From the NCBI GenBank assembly GCA_016286205.1, contig JAEESF010000002.1, positions 143,514 to 207,513 of the forward strand: 64,000 nucleotides of DNA. Direction: 5' to 3'. The stretch is from Colicola sp016286205. Its GTDB lineage: Bacteria > Bacteroidota > Bacteroidia > Bacteroidales > Paludibacteraceae. Of this stretch, positions 35,057 to 43,800 are shown one piece after another (within the stretch, counting starts at the first letter, position 1; every line of letters starts with the position of its first letter). The position numbers and the translations under genes were made by a program. Below the pieces are notes generated by a model. That model was given only the letters and a program-made list of their open reading frames with translations. It searched no databases and was not told the DNA's origin.

Positions 35057-35558
35057 TTTCTCCTAATTTTGCTTTTCTTATTTCGTCACAAATTTCGCGA
35101 ACAGCACCTTGTCCGCCGGGTGTATTCAGTATGCGGATATTCTTCACCGCTTTCACTTCTGGGCGCGCATTAGGCGGACAGCAAGGCAATCCAACGGCTT
35201 CCAGCAAATCGATATCATTCACATCGTCGCCCACGTAGCATACTTCTGCCAGACTGATGCCTATTTTGTCGCATATCTCCTGTGCCGCCTGACGTTTGGT
35301 CGTGCCCGATTTGTTTATCTGACTGCCCACACCCAAATACAGATAGTCTAGATGCAGCATCTCCGCGCGTTTTTTCACTATCCCCGATGTTTCGGATGTC
35401 AGTATTCCGCAAGGAATACCTATCTGTTGAAGACGAACCATTCCCAAACCATCGTACACGCAGAACCGCTTCATCACATGGTCTTCGGTCGTATAGTATA
35501 GTCCGCCGTCTGTCAGACAGCCATCCACATCCGTCAAAAATAATTTTATCTCTTTCAT
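35049..35558 (-). CDS. kdsC: KdsC-like HAD phosphatase (KDO-8-phosphate phosphatase type)
   Basis: 169 residues, capless HAD type C0: LFLTDVDGCLTDGG (nucleophile Asp9, Asp11), GILTSETSGIVKKRAEML (residues 51-68), and VCYVGDDVNDIDLL near 110. KdsC makes KDO for LPS. The same small fold occurs in sialic-acid and other nonulosonate phosphatases. Follows thiL by 22 nt. Confidence 0.82.
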   Translation of the reverse strand: MKEIKLFLTDVDGCLTDGGLYYTTEDHVMKRFCVYDGLGMVRLQQIGIPCGILTSETSGIVKKRAEMLHLDYLYLGVGSQINKSGTTKRQAAQEICDKIGISLAEVCYVGDDVNDIDLLEAVGLPCCPPNARPEVKAVKNIRILNTPGGQGAVREICDEIRKAKLGENA

Positions 35559-35580
35559 CTTTTCTTTTGTATTTCTCTCT

Positions 35581-36660
35581 TTATTCTGCGTCGGAGGGTG
35601 CCGAAGGCGAGAATGAGTTCCACCCTTGCGCCTTCAGCCTAATCTCTTCGCCATTGCGGCCAATCAGATTGCAGCCGTATTCCTGCTTCGTGATATGACC
35701 TATAATATATAGGTCCTCAATCGGAATCAGCTTCTCGTAATCGTCTAGAGAACAGGTAAATAGCAGCTCATAATCTTCGCCGCCGTTCAGCACGCAAGTG
35801 ACGATATTCAGGTTCATCTCTTCTGCCAACGAAGCCGCCTGATAATCTATCGGAAGCTTGTCTTCGTAGATGCAGCAACCTACTCCCGATTGCGAGCAAA
35901 TATGCATCAGTTCGGAGGACAGACCATCACTAATATCCATCATCGCAGTCGGCTTTATTCCGGCTTTCCGCAATGCCTCAATCATATCGCGCCTTGCCTC
36001 TGGTTTCAGTTGGCGTTCCAGTAGATATTCGCGGCCTTGGAACTGCAGCTCTGCTTTCTCATCTGCTTGCGCCACCAGTTTCTCGCGTTCCAGTAGTTGC
36101 AAACCCATATAGGCCGTGCCCAGGTTGCCGCTCACGCAAATCAGGTCATTCAGTTTTGCCCCATCGCGATAGACGATATCCTTCGCGGCAGCCACGCCCA
36201 GACAAGTGATCGAAATGGTCAAACCGGTCATCGAAGCGCATGTATCACCACCAACTATATCTACATTATATCTCTCGCACGCCAGGCGTATACCCGAGTA
36301 AAGCGCCTCAATATCTTCCACCGAAAAACGCTTGCTAATACCCAGAGAAACAGTTATTTGCGTCGGTGTTCCGTTCATCGCATAGATGTCCGAAAAATTG
36401 ACAACCGCCGCCTTGTAGCCTAAGTATTTCAAGGGCACATATTCCAAGTTAAAATGAATACCTTCCAATAGCAAATCGGTCGTTACCAAGGTCTGAGGCA
36501 ACTCGCCCTTCCCTTTAGGGAGGGGTTGGGGGTAGGCCTGTATCACTGCGCAATCGTCGCCAACGGCCTTTTTTGTCGAGGCTTGTTGAGGCTTCAGGTC
36601 TTTCGTCAATTGCTTGATCAAGCCGAACTCTCCTAGTGTAGAAATTTCTGTACGAGCCAT
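35581..36660 (-). CDS. thiL: Thiamine-monophosphate kinase with repeat-derived inserts
   Basis: 359 residues. FGLIKQLT and VGDDCAVI (residues 33-40), TTDLLLEGIHF near 60-70, KAAVVNFSDIYAMNGTP near 84, GGDTC near 128, MDISDGLSSEL near 240, GGEDYELLFT near 292. Makes thiamine diphosphate from ThMP. Two oddities: AYPQPLPKGKGELPQ (about 42-56) is encoded by a GC-rich palindromic repeat, and SPSAPSDAE extends the normal end at QGWNSF. Confidence 0.93.
   Translation of the reverse strand: MARTEISTLGEFGLIKQLTKDLKPQQASTKKAVGDDCAVIQAYPQPLPKGKGELPQTLVTTDLLLEGIHFNLEYVPLKYLGYKAAVVNFSDIYAMNGTPTQITVSLGISKRFSVEDIEALYSGIRLACERYNVDIVGGDTCASMTGLTISITCLGVAAAKDIVYRDGAKLNDLICVSGNLGTAYMGLQLLEREKLVAQADEKAELQFQGREYLLERQLKPEARRDMIEALRKAGIKPTAMMDISDGLSSELMHICSQSGVGCCIYEDKLPIDYQAASLAEEMNLNIVTCVLNGGEDYELLFTCSLDDYEKLIPIEDLYIIGHITKQEYGCNLIGRNGEEIRLKAQGWNSFSPSAPSDAE
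36505..36535. repeat. Palindromic CCCTNNCCTTTAGGGAGGG-type repeat inside thiL
   Basis: cccttccctttagggaggg is a near-perfect palindrome followed by gttgggggtag. It matches my recollection of a REP-like element in Bacteroidota noncoding DNA. Here it is in frame and gives the residues between two conserved ThiL motifs. Confidence 0.6.
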
Positions 36661-36679
36661 ATTATTCCAAATTAACGCG

Positions 36680-36711
36680 CAAAGATACTACATTTTTTTT
36701 GAATATGCAAG
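36680..36711 (-). promoter_or_regulatory. Promoter of the thiL/glycan cluster
   Basis: Minus strand: CTTG at 36711-36708, a 20-nt spacer, TATCTTTG at 36687-36680. A start near 36674 would give a leader of about 14 nt before the ATG at 36660. It probably drives the nine genes ending at 28458. Confidence 0.65.
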
Positions 36712-36735
36712 TATGAACATGTTTTTTTGGAATAT

Positions 36736-36753
36736 TGTACAAATGTTTGTACA
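36736..36753. promoter_or_regulatory. Operator-like palindrome
   Basis: TGTACAAA-TG-TTTGTACA, perfect 8-bp arms. The right arm contains the TTTG (36746-36749) of a possible + strand promoter whose -7 box would be CAACTTTG at 36770-36777 (20-nt spacer, one mismatch). Confidence 0.5.
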
Positions 36754-36862
36754 TATCAACTTTTTTCCACAACTTTGCACCGAATATGTGTAAGAGAAAG
36801 CACACTCATTATCTGTATTATATACTATGTATATAATACTAACAAAATAATACACCAAATTT

Positions 36863-36917
36863 AGTGCGTTATAAGTGCGTTATAAGTGCGTTATAAGTGC
36901 GATATAAGTGCGATATA
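36863..36917. repeat. Five-unit 11-bp tandem array
   Basis: Units 36863-36873, 36874-36884 and 36885-36895 are agtgcgttata. Units 36896-36906 and 36907-36917 are agtgcgatata. The array is followed at once by atcgagacaat. The rest of 36661-37249 holds the promoters, the palindrome, a hairpin-forming AT-rich stretch at 36817-36838 and the relic gene. Confidence 0.9.
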
Positions 36918-36951
36918 ATCGAGACAATCACAACTCAAATTCTATACGATC

Positions 36952-37072
36952 ATGACTAAAAAACTACTTCTTTTTGTGGCTGCTATCTGCTGTGCAACAC
37001 CTGTTTACAGGCCAACTCCTCATCATCCGCAACGGCCACACCTACAACGCTACGGGACAAGAAATCAAATAA
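36952..37072 (+). pseudogene. Relic of a T9SS-type secreted protein: signal peptide joined to C-terminal signal
   Basis: From the ATG at 36952 the frame reads a signal peptide (MTKKLLLFVAAICCATPV). One nucleotide out of frame, from 37010 to the TAA at 37070-37072, it reads GQLLIIRNGHTYNATGQEIK, which aligns with the tail of the 1137-residue protein (G-K/Q-L-x-I-I, G-x-F/Y-D/N, G-R/Q-K/E-V/I-K). The middle of the gene is missing. The in-frame reading to 37257 continues into the ruvA promoter region and has no protein-like character. Confidence 0.65.
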
Positions 37073-37157
37073 ACATTACACATTCAACAAAAAGAACCTC
37101 TTCGACCGCTCATTTTTTGTGTATTTTTTTTCTTCTGCTAAGAAAAAACACTAAATA

Positions 37158-37189
37158 TTTGCATATATCAGAAAAAAGCAGTACTTTTG
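37158..37189 (+). promoter_or_regulatory. Promoter of ruvA-sprA
   Basis: TTTG at 37158-37161, a 20-nt spacer, TACTTTTG at 37182-37189: a perfect match to the phylum consensus. Start near 37195 would give a leader of about 55 nt. Confidence 0.85.
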
Positions 37190-37249
37190 TAGGCTTAATT
37201 TGCAGTATTGTGCACCTTCGTGCACCACGAACAGAAAATAAATATTTTT

Positions 37250-37855
37250 ATGATTGAGTATATCAAAGGAAAATTGGCCGAACTGAACCCGACAGCGGCC
37301 GTAGTTGAAGCAGCGGGCGTGGGCTACTGGATTGCAATCACTCTGCCTACCTACTCTGCCCTCATCGGCAAAGAGGAACAAGAGGTCGTTCTCTACACCA
37401 CCGAAATTATCCGCGAGGACACACACGAACTCTACGGTTTCACCGACCGCGGAGAACGGGCGCTCTTCGATATGTTGATGACCGTTAGCGGCGTAGGCGC
37501 AGCCACGGCCAGAATGATTATGTCTGCTTTCACGGCGGAAGAACTGCGCATGCTCATTGCTACTGGCAACGCCAAGGGTATGGCAAAAGTCAAAGGCCTC
37601 GGACCAAAAACGGCCCAACGCATCATCGTCGATCTCAAAGACAAAGCCATCAAACTCGATTTGGGCGGAGACCCGACTGAAATCCCGATGTTGGACGTTG
37701 AAGTCGAAAGTGGAATCAAGGCCGAGGCTGTCAGTGCCCTGACCATGCTTGGCTTCGCTGCCAATGCGAGCGGAAAGGCAGTGGACAAAATCCTCAAAAA
37801 CGATCCTACGCTCAAGGTCGAAGCGGTCATCCGCGAAGCCCTCAAAATGCTGTAA
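37250..37855 (+). CDS. ruvA: Holliday junction branch-migration protein RuvA
   Basis: 201 residues from the ATG at 37250 (MIEYIKGKLAEL); the earlier ATG at 37208 lies in the leader. The OB fold at 1-65 is followed by two HhH motifs (VSGVGAATARMIM near 83, VKGLGPKTAQRIIVDLK near 118) and the flexible C-terminal domain III (ALTMLGFAANASGKAVDKIL). Binds junctions and targets RuvB. Upstream of sprA with a 44-nt gap to the first plausible sprA codon. Confidence 0.96.
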   Translation: MIEYIKGKLAELNPTAAVVEAAGVGYWIAITLPTYSALIGKEEQEVVLYTTEIIREDTHELYGFTDRGERALFDMLMTVSGVGAATARMIMSAFTAEELRMLIATGNAKGMAKVKGLGPKTAQRIIVDLKDKAIKLDLGGDPTEIPMLDVEVESGIKAEAVSALTMLGFAANASGKAVDKILKNDPTLKVEAVIREALKML

Positions 37856-37862
37856 TCCTTCC

Positions 37863-37894
37863 ACATTACACATTACACATTACACATTACACAA
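37863..37894. repeat. ACACATTAC-type 9-bp tandem repeat between ruvA and sprA
   Basis: About 3.5 units of acattacac in a row. A related single acattacacatt occurs near 37073-37084. It lies directly before the sprA start region. Confidence 0.8.
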
Positions 37895-37899
37895 TAAAC

Positions 37900-40800
37900 A
37901 TCAAACGCCTACTCTCCATATTGTTTGTCGTTCTGTTGCTGCCTTTGGCTGTGACAGAGGTCTTCGCGCAAAAAACGCTGAAGGAACTCGTTGCGGAAGA
38001 AAAAGCCCAAAAGGAGAAGGAGAAAGCCGAGCGCGAGGCGCAAAAAGCCGCTCGTGAAGAGCAGCGCAATAGGTCCAAGAACAACACTACTGCTGCAGAG
38101 GGAACTACTCCAGAAGAGGCCGCAGACTATGTCTCCGAAACAGACACGGCCATTTGGGCGCCTACGCGCGTTAAACAACTCGGCGCGCAGAACTACGGTG
38201 AACTCACTCAACCTACTTCCTCGCTCGACTTGCGTGATCCGGCCAATGTAACCACTTCCGTGGAGTATCAGCCGGAAACAGGATGCTATATCATTCGCAC
38301 CAAGATTGGCGATACCGATGTCACTACGCCATACATGTTGACGCAAGACGAATACAATCAGTACGCCGAACGCCAACTGATGCAGAAATACTGGCAGCAA
38401 AAGATTGGCGAAGTAGAACATAACAACGAGAAGAAATTCGACATCACCGATATGAAGTTCAATATCGGACCTGCCGACAAAGTGTTTGGTCCCGGTGGTG
38501 TCTCACTCAAGATGCAAGGTTCGGCCGAATTGCTCTTCGGCTTCAAGCATCAGTATATCGCCAATCCTTCGCTCACACAACGAGCCCGAAACAACAATAT
38601 CTTCGATTTCGACGAGAAGATTCAGGCTAGCATTCAAGGTAAAGTAGGTACACGACTCAATTTCAACCTCAGTTACAACACCGAGGCTTCCTTCTCCTTC
38701 GATCAGCAAAACCTGAAACTCAATTACAAAGGCGAAGAAGACGATATTATCCAAAGTATCGAGGCGGGTAATGTGACGATGGACCTCCCTAGTTCGCTCA
38801 TTCGTGGTAGCAAGGCCCTGTTTGGTATCAAAACCAACCTCAAATTCGGCAAACTCAAGATCCAGGCCCTTGTTTCTCAGCAGAACAGCGAAGCCCAGAC
38901 TGTTAGCAGCCAGGGCGGCGCACAAATGACTAAATTCGATATCAGCGGCGATAGTTACGATGAGAACCGCCACTTCTTCCTTAGCCATTTCTTCCGCGAC
39001 CACTATGAAGCAGCCATGGCCACTGTGCCGTATATTGCTAGTGGAATCCAGATCAACAAAATCGAGGTGTGGGTAACCAACAAACGTGGCATGTATGAGC
39101 AAGCTCGAAATGTCGTCGCCTTTACCGACTTGGGTGAAAATAGTAGCCACTTGCAAATCGCCGCGTGGGGTGGAACGCCAACCGGCGCACCCGATAACAA
39201 GCAAAACGACCTTTACGATGCTATCCGCTCCACCGATTTCCGTAATATCCAACAGACCAGTGCCGCACTGGAAAATCTCAATGGAACGGGATTCGAGGGT
39301 GGTTTGGACTTCGAGAAGGTAGAATCGGCGCGACTGTTGAATAGTAGCGAATATACCATCAATAGCGCTTTAGGTTATATCTCGCTCAAGGCGGCATTGA
39401 ATCAAGATGAAGTTCTTGCCGTAGCCTACGAATATACGTACAATGGCCAGGTTTATCAGGTCGGTGAATTCTCCACCGATGGTAGCGAAGAACTGCGCGC
39501 GCCTAACGCGCTAGCGCTTAAGTTGCTGAAATCTACAGCCAACTCGCCCGCACAAAAAGGACGAGGAACCTGGGACCTGATGATGAAGAATATCTATTCC
39601 TTGGGCGCAACTAGTATCAATGCCGACAAATTCGAATTGTACGTCACCTATCGCAACGACTCTGTCGGAACCGATGTCCAATACTTGAACGAAGGACCGA
39701 TTAGCGGAAAACAACTCTTGCGCGTGATGAATCTCGACCGTTTGGATGCTAAGAACAATGCTTCGCCGGACGGACGATTCGATTTTATTGAGAATCTGAC
39801 TATCTATACTTCCTCGGGCAAGATTATCTTCCCTGTTTTGGAACCGTTCGGTAGCCACTTAGCCTCAGCGCTCGGCAATGATCCACAACTGACAGCCAAA
39901 TACTGTTTCCCCGAACTCTACGACTCAACACTCATCGTGGCGCAAGAGTTGAGCGAAAAGAACAAATTCCATCTGACTGGTAAATACAAGGGGACCAACG
40001 GTAGCGAGATTCGCCTCGGCGCAATGAATGTGCCGCGTGGTTCAGTTACTGTCACGGCGGGCGGTGCTACGCTGATAGAGAATGTCGATTATACCGTTGA
40101 CTACACAATGGGAACTGTGACTATTCTCAATCAGTCGATTCTGGAATCCGGTACCAACGTAGATGTCAAACTCGAGAACCAGAGTACTTTCTCGATGCAA
40201 CGCAAATCGCTCTTTGGAGCGCACTTGGAATACGAATTTACCAAAGACCTCGTGTTGGGTGGAACTATCATGCACCTACGCGAACGACCTCTTACAACCA
40301 AGGTAAACACTGGTTCCGAACCATTGGCTAACACGATCTGGGGTGTTAACGGAAGTTGGAAAACAGAAATGCAATGGCTGACCAATGCTATCGACAAGAT
40401 TCCTTGGATCACTGCCACCGCACCTTCTACTTTCCAAATCAATGCAGAGTTTGCCCACTTGATTCCTGGCCACACCAGAGATGTCGGGGCCTTAGGAACA
40501 GCCTATATCGACGATTTCGAAAGCACCACCACCAATATTGACGTCCATTATCCGAGTTATTGGTTCCTTGCCTCTACTCCAACCACAATGGACGAATCCA
40601 AATTGGTCAACCAGGCCGATTACAACAAGAATCGTGCGCAACTGGCATGGTATTCGGTTGACCCGATTTTCGGTTATCCGCAAACCAACACTCCTGCCCA
40701 TATCAAAAACGATTTGGCTGCTCTGAGCGATCACCGCACTCGTATCGTTTATCAGGACGAGATCTATCCTAACCGAGAGGAAGCTAGCAACGTGGATACC

Positions 40801-43800
40801 AAATTGCCGATTCTGAACCTCTCCTTCTATCCGGAGGAACGCGGGCAATACAATATCTCTGCTAGCGAAATTGGTTCCGATGGTAAATTGACTGACCCGA
40901 AAAAACGTTGGGGAGGTATGATGCGCCGACTGGATAATACCGATTTCGAGCGAGCCAACATCGAGTATATCGAATTCTGGATGATGGATCCCGCCCTGAC
41001 CAACCCCGATGGTTACGAAGGCGAGATGTACATCAACTTGGGTGACATCAGCGAAGATATTCTTCGTGATGGAAAGAAGGCTTTTGAGCACGGACTTCCT
41101 GTTTCCGAGGCCGACCGTAGCAAATTGGATTCCACTATTTGGGGTTATGTTCCTCGTACCACTTCCACGGTGGTGGCCTTTAGCAACGAAAATGGTGCTC
41201 GCGAACGACAAGATGTCGGACTCAATGGTTTGAATAGCGACCAAGAAAAGAACTGGCCGGCATACAAACAATACCTGACTGATTTGCAAAGCCGCGTAGA
41301 TGCTTCCGTTTGGAATGCTTGGGCTTCCGACCGATTCTCACCGCGTAATGACCCGGCCGGCGATAATTTCCATTACTACCGCGGTTCCGATTTCGACCAA
41401 GAGGAAGTTAGCATCCTCAATCGTTACAAGCATTTCAATGGTACCGAAGGCAACTCGCCTTCTACCGACCAGCAAACCGAATCATACGGTACAGCCGCCA
41501 CGCTATCTCCGGATATCGAAGATATCAACATGGATAACACGTTGAACGAGTATGAGAAGTACTATCAGTACAAGGTTATCCTGCGACCGGATATGATGGA
41601 AGTAGGCCGCCAAAACATTACCGAAAAGAAAGTGCGCAAAGTTACTCTGCTCAACGGCGAGACACAAGAAGTCACATGGTATCAGTTCAAGATTCCTCTC
41701 CGCGGCGATAGTTCGTCTGTGCAGAAAGTGGGAAGTGTACGCAACTGGAAATCCATTCGATTCATGCGTATCTATCTTACCGGTTGCGAACATGAGACCC
41801 ATTTGCGTTTGGCTACTTTGGATTTGGTTCGCGGCGAATGGAGACAATACACGCGCGATCTAGCACCGGTTGGCGTTGCTGTCAACACCGGGGCTAATAT
41901 CAATGTGCAAACTGTCAATATTGAGGAGAACAGCACTCGTACGCCTATCAACTACGTTTTGCCTCCGGGAGTTAGTCGTCAGACTGATCCGGGCCAAGCC
42001 CAACTCATCGCGCAAAACGAGCAAGCCATGGTAATGCGTGTGTTCAATCTTAGTCCGCACGATGCTCGAGCTATGTACAAGAACACTGCGTACGACATGC
42101 GCCAATACAAGAATCTGCAGATGTTCGTTCACGCGGAGCAAATGAGCGAGATTGATCCCGAACTGAAAAACGGCGACTTGACCTGTTTCATCCGCTTGGG
42201 TGCTGACCTCCGCAACAACTACTACGAGTATGAGATTCCGTTGGTTCTGACCGAACCTGGGCAATATAACAACAATTCCGAGGCCGACCGAATGAAAGTT
42301 TGGCCTGAGGAGAATATGTTTGATTTCCCGTTGGAAGTACTGACCAAGGCCAAGACAGCGCGCAATCGCGCTAAACGCGCGGGCAACGAGGGCGTCAGCA
42401 ACACCATCCCATATGTCATCTACGATGACGATTCGGGCAAACCTCAGAACAAGATTACTGTCCTGGGTAACCCGACTTTGGAAGATGTAGAAACCATTAT
42501 GATTGGTGTGCGCAACAATGGTCAACACGATGCTACTGGTGAGGTTTGGGTCAACGAATTACGTCTGAGCCAGTTCAACGAGAAAGGTGGTATAGCGGCC
42601 ATGGCCAATGCATCACTGGCTATTAGCGATATTGCGCAAGTCAATGTCGCAGGCCGCATGGAGACGGCTGGTTATGGTTCAATCGAATCAAATGTGTTGG
42701 ATCGCAACATGGAGAATTTCTACCAGTTGTCGGTCAGCGCAGCTTTGGAAGGCGGACGCCTGTTCCCGGAGAAAGCGAAGATACAAATGCCACTCTACGT
42801 ATCTTACACCAACGAAACCACTTCGCCCGATTACGACCCGTTGGATACGGATATTAAGTTGTCAGAGACTTTGGACGAATACGATGATAAACATCAACGC
42901 GATTCCATCAAGCAGATGTCGAATACCGTGCGTGAATCTACTTCGTTCTCGCTGACCAACATGAAAGTCAATATCCACTCCAAGAAGCGAGACATGTTCT
43001 ACGACCCTGCCAACTTCTCTATTTCGGCTTCGTACAACAAGCAGGAAGAACGCTCTCCGGAGATGGAAACCAATTATACGACCGACCATAAGGGATCGTT
43101 CCAGTATTCCTACAACTTCAATCCGAAGCCATGGGAACCGTTCTCTAAAGTGGAGAAGGTCAAGAAAGTGAAGTTCTTGAAAGAGATGAACTTCTACTAT
43201 TTGCCGCAATCATGGGCATTCAGCACCAATATGCACCGTACCTTCAGTCACATGAAGATGCGCGACTTAGCGGGTGTGGCTGTTGATGCGATGGACCTAA
43301 CCTACAGCAAGGACTTCACGTGGGATCGTAACGTGGATATCAAGTACAACTTGACGAAGAATATGAAGTTCTCGTTCCAGTCGGCCATGAATGCGATTAT
43401 TGACGAAGGCAAATATACACCGGAGATTTTGAATGGCCGCTATTTCGACGAGGAATTCAACCACGACAAATACGAAGCATGGAAAGATACTATTCAGCGC
43501 TCGTTGGCACGATTTGGTTCGCCATACACCTACCAACAAGTCTTCACTGCTAGTTGGAATGTACCGTTCAATCGTATTCCGTATCTCGACCCATTGACCG
43601 CCAACGCTTCGTACAACGCCACTTATAACTGGAATCGTACTGCCTCGACAACGTCAGGTCAAAACCTCGGTAACACTGTTAGCAGTTTGCAGTCATGGCA
43701 AGTGGACGGAGGTATCAATTTCGAGACTTGGTACAACAAGTCCAAATACTGGAAGCAGATGACGCAGCGTTACAGTGGACGTAGCGGTAAACGCAATTTC

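Noticed and set aside
36863..36917. CRISPR-like array
   Set aside because: The units are 11 bp and contiguous without spacers; no cas genes are near.
36952..37257. 101-codon ORF as an intact gene
   Set aside because: Only the first 18 codons look like protein (signal peptide). The rest is low-complexity, crosses the ruvA promoter and overlaps ruvA. The C-terminal homology lies in another frame, so I call it a relic.
37863..37894. Iterons of a replication origin
   Set aside because: The 9-bp units are simple ACACATTAC slippage-type repeats with no DnaA boxes or rep gene nearby.
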